From: an uncultured Eubacteriales bacterium
Lineage (GTDB): Bacteria > Bacillota > Clostridia > Oscillospirales > Acutalibacteraceae
Direction of reading: 5' to 3'
Length of the DNA stretch: 64,000 nucleotides
Assembly: GCA_934486615.1 (NCBI GenBank)
Contig: CAKSQO010000006.1
Location: 81,096 to 145,095 of the forward strand
Within the stretch, counting starts at the first letter, position 1. Every line of letters starts with the position of its first letter. This document shows, one piece after another, positions 6,537 through 14,883 of the stretch. The notes below the pieces were generated by a model that did no database searches, was not told where the DNA came from, and saw nothing but the letters and a program-made list of their open reading frames with translations. Both the position numbers and the translations under genes were made by a program.

Positions 6537-9464
6537 TTACTTAGCAAGCTGCTTCTTGTTGAGCAGGATAAGGCCTGCGGCAGAAGCGCTGCCGAGCATG
6601 ATAGCGATAGCAAGAGCGATGTTTCTGGTATCGCCGGTCTTACCGCTGATGCCGCCGTTATTGATTATACTGCCGTTACCGGAAAGCGGAGCAATGGAGA
6701 AAGTGTTCCAGTTACGCTTTGTAGGATCAGTGTGCCAGTTGCCCATGATGGCAAGGCCGACAGTAGTGTTGCTGAAGTCAGCGTCTGCGATGTCAACAGT
6801 CTTAGCGGTGGCGCCGCCCGGAGTTTTGATGTTCAGGGTCTCGCCGTTGAGGTCAACGGAAACCTTGCCCTCGTTGTATTTCAGGGTATAGGTGCCGTTC
6901 GGAGCCTCGTTGCAATCGCCTTCGCAGTTACCGATGAGCTTTCCATTGTAGTACAGGCAAACATCATAAGTACCAACCTTCAGGATGCTATGGTGACCGT
7001 CGGTATTTTTATTGCATTCGTCAACATTGTGGTCGGCGCCGCAGTAAACGTAGACGCGGAGCTCAAGGCCCTCGCCCATAGTACCGACATACATGGAAGC
7101 ATGCTCACCGTAATAGTTCGGGAAGGGGTTGGCAAACACGAGGTTAGCTTCGAGTGCGAACTTGGTTCCGAGGTCATATCTGGTGATAGTATCAACGTTA
7201 ATCAGGTTGACGGTGGAGTAGAAGTAGCCACCCTCCTTGAAGCCGTTAATAGCGCCGTTGAAGGTATTCTCGTTGAAGGGAAGCTGAACCTTGGAGTCAA
7301 GCTTAACGCCCTTATCGTCTTCGACGCTAGCAGGAGCTACAGAAATGTCATACCAGCTGCGCGAATCCGCTTCTCTGCACCAGTTGCCCGTCATAAGGAG
7401 GCCGATCTTGGTGTTGCTGAAATCAAGACCGTCAACAGAAACCTTTTTGGCTTCAGTCTTATCGGAAGCAAGAGTAAGCTTCAGGGGCGCGCCGTTAAAG
7501 AGGACGGAAACCTTGCCTTCGAGATATCTGAGGGTATAAGTTCCGTTCGGGCTGGAAGTGGTGTAGTTGGCAACAGCTACGCCGTCAACGCAAACCGCGA
7601 TGTCATACTTGTACTCCATGCCGGCAACGTGGTGGCCGTCATTATTCTTGTTGCAATCGTCGGCGTTGTGATAAGAGCCGTCGCCATTCTTCTTGTTGGA
7701 GCAGTAAGAGTAAATCCGGAGCTCCAGACCCTTACCGGGCTCATTGAAGAAGATGGATGCGTGCTCACCGATATTGTTCTCTTTTGCCCAGTTGAGATAA
7801 GCGAGCTTAGCAGTGACTTCAAAACCGGTGCCGAGATCATAAGCGGTCTTGGTATTTATAGTTGTAGTTCTTATATCTTCTCTGAAGAAATACTTCTTAC
7901 CGTTGGCTTCCTTGATGTCATCGGTATTGCCCTCGAAGGTATCGGTGTCAAGAACGAGGTCAGTCTTAGCCTCGAGCTTTACGCCCTTTTCCGTAGGCTT
8001 TTCGGGATCGGGCTTTCCGGGATCCGGAGTAGCGTAGGTCTTGGCAACGACATCGTACAGAGCGGTGTGCGAGTTATCGGCGTTCATGATGGGCTGGAAT
8101 ACAAGCTTCGCAGCACTGAAATCATAGTCGGAAAGGGTAGCGGAAGCATAAAGTTTGTCGCCGCTGTAGATCTTGAGGTCGCCGTCCTTGAAGGAAACGC
8201 GGATTCTCATCGGGCCGCGGCAATAGCTGTCCGGTCCGTGCGAGCCGGCTGCCTTGGTAACTTCCTGAACCTTCTTGATCATATTGGCGTCGTCTTCGAT
8301 GGTAAGAGCTTCCTCGCCGGTGATGACGGTCTTATCCTTATAAGTAGCATTGAGCTTGAATACGCCGTTGGTGTCGCCAACGCCCTTGATGTCAAGGACA
8401 AGGCTGCCAATGGTTACCTTGTACTCCCAGGTGTTGTCATGTCTCCAATCAGCACCGGTCGGGAGAATCATCGAGAAGCTGTAATCAAAGTCGTTTCCGA
8501 GATTTACAGCTTCGCCGTAATTGAAGGTGGTGCGCTTAGAAGCATCGGCGGTGGGAGCCTTAACATAGAACAGATCATAGCCTTCTTTATCGGCAGTGGT
8601 CTTGCCCCAAGCGGCCTTTTCACCGGTCCACCAAGCAGCGGTTGTGCCGTTCCATTTGCTCCAATCAGTGAGGATCACGCCCTCGCGCTCATCCTCCTTG
8701 TTGCCGGGAGTGGTGTAAGTGTTGGCAGAAATGTCATAAGCCGCGACACCCATATAGTTGTTCTGGGGATCAAGCTTGAAAGAAACATTTGCTGCACTAA
8801 AGTCGTAGTTCTCTACATTAATTGCTTCGCAGTAAAGCTCACCGTCATCATAAATTTCGAGCTTACCCTTATCAAATTTGACAGAAATAGTGGTAAGTCT
8901 GTCGGCTAAGGTTTCAAATCTATCGTTCTTGTAAGCAGCAGAGACGGCTTCGCCAACCTTTTTGATAAGGTCAGCATCAAGTTTAGCATCGGTTTCATTT
9001 TCATCTCTTACATACAAGTTAACACTGTCTGTACCCTTGTAAAGCTCAGCGTCGCCCTTCTTTACAACGATATTAAGATTGCCGTTCGGCTTGTTAGTGT
9101 CTTTTACAAGCTGTATGCTCAAATCACCGATATTAAGTGCAAAATTCGTCTTAGCTTCGAGCCATTTTTCGAAGATAATGCTATAAGTTAAATCCCATTT
9201 ATCTCCGAGATTTACCTTATCTTTATACGCAAACTCACCGTTGCTCCAATTGCCGGTGATTACCGCGAGAGCAGAAACATCGTCTGTCTTAAGAATTGAG
9301 CCACTCGACTTCTTCTCCCATTTACTCCAGTCGTTCAGAACGGGAGTAACGGTCTCAGTAGGAGTCTCGCCGGTCTCTTCAGCCGACGCAGCGAAAATGC
9401 CGATGGTGAACATCGACGCCACGAGGCAAAGAGCGCAAACGAGACTAAGAATTTTCTTTCCCAT
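6537..9464 (-). CDS. Large secreted, cell-surface protein with four related domains
   Basis: A 975-residue protein with a signal peptide (KKILSLVCALCLVASMFTIG, cleavage near ASA), four domains, and a C-terminal KTGD motif followed by a hydrophobic segment and a basic tail (NKKQLAK), like the degenerate sorting signals of Clostridia. Domains 1 and 2 (about residues 45-500) each begin with DWSKW and carry GDLSI/GSLVL strands and a YDFSAA segment; domains 3 and 4 (about 500-930) share GEHAS, GLELR, DECNKN-type cysteine motifs, DGHH, and GTYTL. So two different domains were each duplicated. The many beta-strand patterns suggest jelly-roll, lectin-like or laminin-G-like folds, with a role in adhesion or glycan binding (inference). 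The DNA is visibly more AT-rich than its neighbours. It has a GGAGG site, its own promoter and its own terminator. Confidence 0.85.
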   Translation of the reverse strand: MGKKILSLVCALCLVASMFTIGIFAASAEETGETPTETVTPVLNDWSKWEKKSSGSILKTDDVSALAVITGNWSNGEFAYKDKVNLGDKWDLTYSIIFEKWLEAKTNFALNIGDLSIQLVKDTNKPNGNLNIVVKKGDAELYKGTDSVNLYVRDENETDAKLDADLIKKVGEAVSAAYKNDRFETLADRLTTISVKFDKGKLEIYDDGELYCEAINVENYDFSAANVSFKLDPQNNYMGVAAYDISANTYTTPGNKEDEREGVILTDWSKWNGTTAAWWTGEKAAWGKTTADKEGYDLFYVKAPTADASKRTTFNYGEAVNLGNDFDYSFSMILPTGADWRHDNTWEYKVTIGSLVLDIKGVGDTNGVFKLNATYKDKTVITGEEALTIEDDANMIKKVQEVTKAAGSHGPDSYCRGPMRIRVSFKDGDLKIYSGDKLYASATLSDYDFSAAKLVFQPIMNADNSHTALYDVVAKTYATPDPGKPDPEKPTEKGVKLEAKTDLVLDTDTFEGNTDDIKEANGKKYFFREDIRTTTINTKTAYDLGTGFEVTAKLAYLNWAKENNIGEHASIFFNEPGKGLELRIYSYCSNKKNGDGSYHNADDCNKNNDGHHVAGMEYKYDIAVCVDGVAVANYTTSSPNGTYTLRYLEGKVSVLFNGAPLKLTLASDKTEAKKVSVDGLDFSNTKIGLLMTGNWCREADSRSWYDISVAPASVEDDKGVKLDSKVQLPFNENTFNGAINGFKEGGYFYSTVNLINVDTITRYDLGTKFALEANLVFANPFPNYYGEHASMYVGTMGEGLELRVYVYCGADHNVDECNKNTDGHHSILKVGTYDVCLYYNGKLIGNCEGDCNEAPNGTYTLKYNEGKVSVDLNGETLNIKTPGGATAKTVDIADADFSNTTVGLAIMGNWHTDPTKRNWNTFSIAPLSGNGSIINNGGISGKTGDTRNIALAIAIMLGSASAAGLILLNKKQLAK

Positions 9465-9550
9465 TTATATTCCTCCTATGGAAATATTTGCTTTATCACA
9501 AGGCCGCAGGGCAAAACGCAGCCGGCAGCAGTGATAATATTTGCATAGTA

Positions 9551-9579
9551 AATATATCGCATTTTCCAAGGAAAGTCAA
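9551..9579 (-). promoter_or_regulatory. Sigma-A promoter of the surface protein gene
   Basis: TTGACT and TATATT are separated by exactly 17 bp on the minus strand. They predict an 80-base leader before the ATG at 9464. Confidence 0.75.
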
Positions 9580-9748
9580 TAACCTGCAGGACTTTTTGGC
9601 TAAATGCTCAAAGTTTTATGAATTTTTTGTGAACTTTGATAGATGTGGCTTTGGCCGACATTGTATATAGTTATAAGCTGTGTATATCGTTCACAATCAG
9701 ACCTATTGAGGGGCGGTGCGCAGGGTCGACTTTTGCGATATAAAACTG

Positions 9749-9777
9749 TTGACTACGGCTCACATTTTGGTTACAAT
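9749..9777 (+). promoter_or_regulatory. Sigma-A promoter of the DUF1292 gene
   Basis: TTGACT and TACAAT are separated by 17 bp, about 35 bp before the ATG at 9818. Nothing else is seen in the divergent intergenic region 9465-9817. Confidence 0.75.
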
Positions 9778-9817
9778 AATTATACAGCAAATAAGCACTG
9801 CATAAAGGAGCATAAAA

Positions 9818-10153
9818 ATGAGCGACAGAGCTACAAGCCTTAATGAAAACAACGAATACGATCCTTATATCATCAGCCTTTCGGACGACGACGGCAATGA
9901 ATACACCTTCGAGGTGCTCGACGACATAGACTATATGGACTCGCGCTATCTTGCGCTGCTGCCCGTGCACGACGACCCGACCGAACTGCTCAACGACAGC
10001 GGCGACCTTGTCATTCTCAAGTGCTTCAACGAGGACGACCCCGAAAACGAGGAGTACGCCGAGATCGACGACGACAAGGAGTACGATGAGGTCGCTTCGA
10101 TATTCGTCGACCGCCTGCAGGATCTGTTTGACATCGACGAAGAGGACGAATAA
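9818..10153 (+). CDS. DUF1292 family acidic protein
   Basis: A 111-residue, very acidic cytoplasmic protein (repeated D/E runs such as SLSDDDGNEYTFEVLD, DDPENEEYAEIDDDKEYDEV and an acidic tail). The pattern of a short beta-rich core starting with the DDDGNEYTFEVLDDI motif matches the DUF1292 (YrzB-like) family, which is widespread in Firmicutes and has no firmly known function. AAAGGAG lies 9 bases before the ATG. It has its own sigma-A promoter. The stop codon is followed within 13 bp by the probable 6S RNA. Confidence 0.85.
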   Translation: MSDRATSLNENNEYDPYIISLSDDDGNEYTFEVLDDIDYMDSRYLALLPVHDDPTELLNDSGDLVILKCFNEDDPENEEYAEIDDDKEYDEVASIFVDRLQDLFDIDEEDE

Positions 10154-10165
10154 GCCCTTTCTCCT

Positions 10166-10348
10166 GCCCTGTGCGCGCACCCGATCTGTCTTTATAACCC
10201 TACAACCTTTTAATAGGGAGTTCGTCTCCGACGGCGGGCACTGCAGACCTCCCGCTCCTCAAAAGCGGAAGAAGGGAGCACGAAACCGTTGGGAGAACAC
10301 CCACCTGCTTGTTTACGCAGGTTATCAACGACAGATGTACGGCAGGGC
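10166..10348 (+). ncRNA. ssrS: Probable 6S RNA
   Basis: The region has no reading frame, but its two ends pair over a long distance: GCCCTG (10166-10171) with CAGGGC (10343-10348), and ATCTGTC (10184-10190) with GACAGAT (10330-10336). Inside are further hairpins, such as CCGCT/AGCGG near 10250-10267 and the stem CCTGC/GCAGG near 10311-10322. A rod of about 183 nt with a closed terminal stem and open centre is the architecture of 6S RNA, which binds the sigma-A holoenzyme. The internal text (for example TTTTAATAGGGAGTT and GAACACCCACCTGC) also looks like clostridial 6S to me from memory. A perfect TTGACA lies at 10128-10133, with a poor -10. A covariance-model search would settle it. Confidence 0.6.
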
Positions 10349-10367
10349 GGGTCTTACATTATATATA

Positions 10368-10433
10368 AAGCAGCCCGGAGCCTGAGCTCGACCGAATTTT
10401 CGGACGAGAGCGAGGCTTCGGGCTGCTTTTTTA
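10368..10433 (+). terminator. Long intrinsic terminator after the structured RNA
   Basis: AGCAGCCCG pairs with CGGGCTGCT, with inner segments AGCCT/AGGCT, CTCG/CGAG and CCGA/TCGG, and a T6 run follows. It probably ends the 6S RNA or DUF1292 transcript and isolates the transporter genes. Confidence 0.75.
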
Positions 10434-10486
10434 TGCGCGGACAGGCGGCAGGTATTTTCGGCGCGGCGGGCGGGAATACTCTTTCT

Positions 10487-10846
10487 ATGAAGAAGAAGCG
10501 AACTTTACTTTGCGTGCTCGGTGGGGCGTGCGTGGGCTTTATCAACGGGCTGATAGGCGCGGGCGGCGGAACTGTCGCCGTACCGATGCTGAAAAGGCTG
10601 GGGCTTGAGCCTAAGCAGGCGCACGCGGGGTCGATTGCGATAATCTGGCCGCTGTCGGCGATAAGCGCGGCGTTGTATCTGCGCGCGGGCGAGGTGCGGC
10701 TGACGGACGCGCTCGGGTATATACCCGCGGGAGCTGTGGGTGCAGTGATCGGCGCGTGGCTGCTCGGGCGGCTGCCGGACAAGTGGGTCAGGCGCATGTT
10801 CGCGGTGTTTATGATCTGGGCGGGGGTCAGGCTGATGCTGCGGTGA
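10487..10846 (+). CDS. TauE/SafE (TSUP) family transporter, N-terminal half
   Basis: A 119-residue membrane protein with about four hydrophobic segments, corresponding to one half of a normal 250-residue TauE/SafE permease (a family linked to export or uptake of sulfite, sulfonates and other organic anions). The half-repeat signature NGLIGAGGGTVAVPML is at about residues 18-33. The likely start is ATG 10487, before KKKRTLL. The second half follows as a separate overlapping gene (GTGA), so the functional unit is probably a heterodimer or higher assembly of two half-size subunits. The substrate cannot be read from the sequence. Confidence 0.8.
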   Translation: MKKKRTLLCVLGGACVGFINGLIGAGGGTVAVPMLKRLGLEPKQAHAGSIAIIWPLSAISAALYLRAGEVRLTDALGYIPAGAVGAVIGAWLLGRLPDKWVRRMFAVFMIWAGVRLMLR

Positions 10847-11220
10847 TAATAAGGCAGATAGCAGGCGTGTTGTCGGGCGCGGCGGGCGCGCTCGGAATAG
10901 GCGGCGGCGGGGTGCTGATGATATACCTGCTGATGTTCGCCGACGTCGGGCAAAAGCAGGCGCAGGGGATAAATCTGCTGTTTTTTCTGCCCTGCGGCGC
11001 GGTGGCGCTCATCATTCACGCGGTGAAGAAACGGGTGAAGTGGAAAACGGTGCTGCCGTGCGTGCTCGGCGGCATCGCGGGGGTGTTCGCGGGCACGGCT
11101 CTGCTGCGCGTGACGGACGCAAAGTGGATCGCGAAGGGCTTTGCTCTCGGGCTGATTGCGCTCGGGGTGAAAGAGCTTTTTGCGCGCGAGAAAGATGAAA
11201 AACCGCGCTCCCGAGGGTGA
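10843..11220 (+). CDS. TauE/SafE (TSUP) family transporter, C-terminal half
   Basis: A 125-residue membrane protein that starts at a GTG overlapping the stop of the previous gene (GTGA), which implies translational coupling. It repeats the half signature as AGALGIGGGGVLMIYLL near residues 14-30 and has about four hydrophobic segments, ending in a basic tail (AREKDEKPRSRG). The stop codon lies in the loop of the terminator. Because both halves are intact, in different frames and coupled, a split transporter is more likely than a recent frameshift of a single gene, but a sequencing frameshift cannot be excluded from one sequence. Confidence 0.8.
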   Translation: MIIRQIAGVLSGAAGALGIGGGGVLMIYLLMFADVGQKQAQGINLLFFLPCGAVALIIHAVKKRVKWKTVLPCVLGGIAGVFAGTALLRVTDAKWIAKGFALGLIALGVKELFAREKDEKPRSRG

Positions 11221-11236
11221 CCCGGGGGCGCGGTTT
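11197..11236 (+). terminator. Intrinsic terminator of the TauE/SafE pair
   Basis: AAAACCGCGCTCCCG pairs with CGGGGGCGCGGTTT around the stop codon of the second half gene. Confidence 0.7.
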
Positions 11237-11283
11237 CGGCTTTGGTGCGGGGGACGCGAGGTCGTGCGGGAACAGCGCAGTGG

Positions 11284-11556
11284 GGAGCAGCTGCGCGGCG
11301 CAGTCGGCGCTTATGCGCACACCCGAATTATGCGCGCGGTGGGGACGCTGTCGCGGCACGGTACACCTTCGCAGGGTGCGGGAGCAGCTGCACGGCGCAG
11401 TCGGCGCTTATGCGCATGCCCGAATTATGCGCGCGGTGGGGGCGCTGTCTCGGCGCAGTGTACCTTCGCAGGGTGCGGGAGCAGCTGCACGGCGCAGTCG
11501 GCGCTTATGCGCACACCCGAATTATGCGCGCAGTAGTGGCGCTGTCGCGGCGCGGC
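11284..11556. repeat. 97-bp tandem repeat, nearly three copies
   Basis: Copies begin at 11284, 11381 and 11478 with GGAGCAGCTG and run through GGCGCAGTCGGCGCTTATGC and CGAATTATGCGCGC. The spacing is exactly 97 bp each time, with about 5-10% differences. The period is not a multiple of three, so the same peptide (AYAHTRIMRAV) appears in different frames and no coding constraint is visible. The array fills the gap between two convergent operons. Confidence 0.9.
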
Positions 11557-14500
11557 CTACTGCTGCTTTATCGAGGCGAAATAGTTGACGATGCCCTGAA
11601 CCGTCGAGGTCGCGAGGGCTTCATTATGCACTTCGGACTTGATAAGCTCAAGCTCGGCGACGTTCGAGACGAAGCCGTTCTCGGTCAAAATCGACGGGCA
11701 GGACGCGACGCGCGTTACCTGATAGGGATAGAACATCGTGCCGCGGTCGATGGTGAAGTTGCTCTTTGCCTGAGCCGCAACGCAGTCGGCGAGCGCCTTT
11801 GAGAACGGATAGTAATAGTAGTCCTCATACCCGCGCGAGGACGCGGCCGTCGACGAATTGCGGTGGACGGAAACAAAAATATCGGGCTTATACTTGAGCA
11901 TCATACGGTTGCGGTCGTTGAGCGAGACCTTCGAGTCGTCGGAGCGGGTCATAATGACGGTCGCGCCGAGGTTTTCAAGCTCGCGGCGAATCTTCTGCGA
12001 CAGTATGAGGTTGAGCACGGCTTCGGTATACTGCTTTGACGAGCCGACCGCGCCGACGTCGCTGCCGCCGTGGCCGGGGTCGATCATTATCACCGCACCC
12101 TTGAGCGACCAACCGTAGCGGTTGGGTGAGGGCGTGGCCTGATAGGGGTCGAGGAAGCTGAACTCGAGCTGATTCCGGCTGTTGTACTCGGCCTGCCAAC
12201 CGTAGAACTGCCCCGCAGTGCGCAGCCACAGGCGCAGCGCGTAGCAGCCCGAGGAGCACTTGACCCACTCGGCGCGGCTGAAAACGGGATTGTTATTGAA
12301 CTCGAAGCCCTCCTGCGGCGCGGCGGTGTAGCAGAACTCGATGTCCACATACTCATAGGTCGCGGCGGAGACGGCGTAGTTCGGCCGTCCCGACGACGGA
12401 TACGGGTTTACATAGCTTTGCGGCGCGAGGGTGACATTGAACGGCGCCTTCCAGTCGACGCTGAACGTCAGCTTGGTATGGCGGCCGTCGTCGCTGACGG
12501 CGATGGGCTTGACGGTATTCGTCTCGGGCAGGGTCGCCTTGAAGATTTTGACATTGCTTTCGGCGTAGATCCGCTTGCCGTAGCGCAGGTTGCGGAAGAT
12601 GTGCGTCTTGCCCGTTTCGGGGTTGTAGAAGTAGGAGTCGCGGTCGTCGCAATAGTCGACCGTGCCCTGTGGGAGCATGGCGTTGGTCGGGCGGCTGCGC
12701 TCGTCGGTGGGGTTGATGATGTCGAGCGTCTCGCTCTGGTAGCGCGAGACTTCGCAGACGTAGCGCTCGCCCTTGCCGACCTCGATGCCGTAGCCCGAAT
12801 CGTAGCTGCCCGAATCGTCGGAGTTTGAGCTTGAGCTGTCGTTCAGGCCGCGCACGGTGAAGCGGCCGCCCGACTTGGTCTCGCTGTCCTTACCGCGCGA
12901 GGCGGTGACTATCAGCGCGCCCAGCTCCTGCGGCGAGGCAGTCGCTTCGGGCAGGGTAAACTCGGCGGTGTAGGTGACGAACTTCTCGTCGGAGTCGGTC
13001 GCGGCGCCCGAGGTCATGGTGACGATCCTGTCGGACAGACGCGCCCTGACCGTGCAGCCCTCGAGCGCGACCACGCCGACCGTGACCGACGCGCCGCCGT
13101 TATAGGTCGCGCCCTCCGACGGATAGATGGCCTTTATCATGACCTTGTCGTACCTGACGGTGTAGCTCTGGGTCGTTCCCTTGTGCTCGAAGGTGAAGGT
13201 GTTCTTGCCCTTCTTGAGCGTAAAGGTGACCGAGAAATAGCCCGTGTCGGTGCGCTCGACGGCCGCTCCGTTGACGAGCAGAGGCTCGTTCGGGTCTGAC
13301 GCGCCGATGAAGGTAACGGAGTCGGAATAGGTCGTGAATTCGTGCGCCGACGGTGAGGTTATGCTGAGCGTGCGTATGCCCGCCGACTCGTCGGACAGGC
13401 TGAGAATAAACGCTTTAAGCTCCGTAAAATCAGCCGCTCCGCCCGAGATAAGCGCAGTCAGCGAGTTGAAAACGAGCGTCTGCGTGCCCTTTGAGAGCAG
13501 GGCGTCGCACTGGTCGACGAGGTCGGACGCGCTTATTGCCGCATTGGCTGCTGCGGCGGTGTCGAGGGTATAGTAAACGGGCTTTTTGCCCGCGAGCTTT
13601 TCGCCGAAGGCGGCGGTGTGGCTCTCAAAGTCGGAGGGCTTATCCACGCCGACGAGAATGAAGTCGGCCGTGCCGCCCGAAAGGCTGCCCGCAGTATCGG
13701 CCGCGTCGGGCGAGACGAGCACGCCCACGCACGCGCCCTTGGCGGACGAGCGCACCTTTTTCGCCACGTCGGCGACGAAGGTCATCACAGCCCGCTCGGG
13801 AGCGGCGCTGTCGCTCGGCTCGGCGGAGGATGCCGCGTCGTCGGGAGCGGCGTCGGGCGCGTCGGACGAGCCCGCATCGGAAGCGGGCTCGCTGCCCGCG
13901 GAGGTCGGCACGGACGAAGCGGAGCTGTCGCTGCCGTCGTCCGAATCGCTGCTCACCTCGTCGGCAGACAGGCTGCTTTCGACCTCGAACGGGGTCAGCA
14001 CAACTCCGTCGACGTCGTATTTTTCGCAGATGTCGGAAATCTCGGACGCAACCGCAGTTGCGGCGTGAGCGTCACTCAGATTGCGCTTTTCTCCGTCGGG
14101 AGCTGCGAGCGGGTCGGCCGTGATAAACACGGTCATCGCGCGCCTGTGTGCGGCAGCGACGATGCCTTTGAGATAATCGTTGCCGTCATACGGCGCCTGT
14201 GCGCCCGAAAGATATATCGCCTTGCCGTTCTCAAACGCAGGCACAATCAGCGTTTTAAGCCCGAGCGCGTGCGCGGACTCGACCGCCGCGGTGCAGGCGT
14301 CCTCCCAGCCCTCGCCGAACGGCACGTCGAGCCCCATTTTGAGGTAGACGGCGAGCATTTCGTCGGGCGCTTCAATGCTCGGCTCGGTCGGATTTTTGAT
14401 AGGGTCGGCCTTGCGCGGGACTTCGTTTGAGCGAATTATCGACGGTATCACCGCCGCTCCCACAGCCGCCAGAAGTATGGCCGCTGCGGTGCAAAGGGCG

Positions 14501-14868
14501 ATGACCGAGCGCTTTCTGCTTGCAGTGAAGAAGTCGAGCGCGCGCCCGAAAAAGGACTGCTTCGCGTGCGCAGGGCGATAATTTTTGCTTTGCCGCGCGA
14601 CGCTCGGTGCAGCCGCTCCCGCCTGCCCGACGGGGTCGGTATCGGCCGTGCTATCGGCTGTTTTTGCTGCGCCGAAGTCGATTTTCGCCGTGCTATCGGC
14701 TGTTTTTGCTGCGCCGAAGTCGGTTTTCGCCGCGCTGTCGGTCGCTTTTACTGCGCCGCCGTTCGCCTTTTCGGCATCATCAGCCGACGCTGCCGCCCGA
14801 TCGCCCGCTTGTACATCGGCGGTCGGGTCGTCGCTCGGCTCAATATCGAACTTTTCCTTTTCAAGCAT
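11557..14868 (-). CDS. N-acetylmuramoyl-L-alanine amidase with long N-terminal region
   Basis: A 1103-residue membrane-anchored cell-wall enzyme. Order: a cytoplasmic low-complexity tail with a 14-residue repeat (TDFGAAKTADSTAK, a 42-bp DNA repeat near 14648-14745); one membrane segment (about residues 118-140); a TIM-barrel-like domain (about 168-480) interrupted by a Ser/Asp/Ala-rich insert of about 55 residues; two Ig-like segments; a beta-rich region; and a C-terminal Amidase_3 domain. The zinc and catalytic residues are visible: IDPGHGG, the Glu of YTEAVLNL, the His of SVHRNS and the Glu of ENGF. The enzyme cuts the MurNAc-L-Ala bond. It is 15 bp behind the GHL10-like gene in one operon, with GAGG 9 bases before the start. 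Confidence 0.9.
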   Translation of the reverse strand: MLEKEKFDIEPSDDPTADVQAGDRAAASADDAEKANGGAVKATDSAAKTDFGAAKTADSTAKIDFGAAKTADSTADTDPVGQAGAAAPSVARQSKNYRPAHAKQSFFGRALDFFTASRKRSVIALCTAAAILLAAVGAAVIPSIIRSNEVPRKADPIKNPTEPSIEAPDEMLAVYLKMGLDVPFGEGWEDACTAAVESAHALGLKTLIVPAFENGKAIYLSGAQAPYDGNDYLKGIVAAAHRRAMTVFITADPLAAPDGEKRNLSDAHAATAVASEISDICEKYDVDGVVLTPFEVESSLSADEVSSDSDDGSDSSASSVPTSAGSEPASDAGSSDAPDAAPDDAASSAEPSDSAAPERAVMTFVADVAKKVRSSAKGACVGVLVSPDAADTAGSLSGGTADFILVGVDKPSDFESHTAAFGEKLAGKKPVYYTLDTAAAANAAISASDLVDQCDALLSKGTQTLVFNSLTALISGGAADFTELKAFILSLSDESAGIRTLSITSPSAHEFTTYSDSVTFIGASDPNEPLLVNGAAVERTDTGYFSVTFTLKKGKNTFTFEHKGTTQSYTVRYDKVMIKAIYPSEGATYNGGASVTVGVVALEGCTVRARLSDRIVTMTSGAATDSDEKFVTYTAEFTLPEATASPQELGALIVTASRGKDSETKSGGRFTVRGLNDSSSSNSDDSGSYDSGYGIEVGKGERYVCEVSRYQSETLDIINPTDERSRPTNAMLPQGTVDYCDDRDSYFYNPETGKTHIFRNLRYGKRIYAESNVKIFKATLPETNTVKPIAVSDDGRHTKLTFSVDWKAPFNVTLAPQSYVNPYPSSGRPNYAVSAATYEYVDIEFCYTAAPQEGFEFNNNPVFSRAEWVKCSSGCYALRLWLRTAGQFYGWQAEYNSRNQLEFSFLDPYQATPSPNRYGWSLKGAVIMIDPGHGGSDVGAVGSSKQYTEAVLNLILSQKIRRELENLGATVIMTRSDDSKVSLNDRNRMMLKYKPDIFVSVHRNSSTAASSRGYEDYYYYPFSKALADCVAAQAKSNFTIDRGTMFYPYQVTRVASCPSILTENGFVSNVAELELIKSEVHNEALATSTVQGIVNYFASIKQQ

Positions 14869-14883
14869 TGTGTCTAACCTCGG

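Noticed and set aside
6516..8909. 797-residue open frame on the plus strand across the surface protein gene
   Set aside because: Antisense shadow created by the low-stop composition of the opposite strand; its repeats mirror those of the real gene.
11180..11802. Overlapping frames in the 97-bp repeat
   Set aside because: The same peptide appears in three frames because 97 is not a multiple of three; there is no coding constraint.
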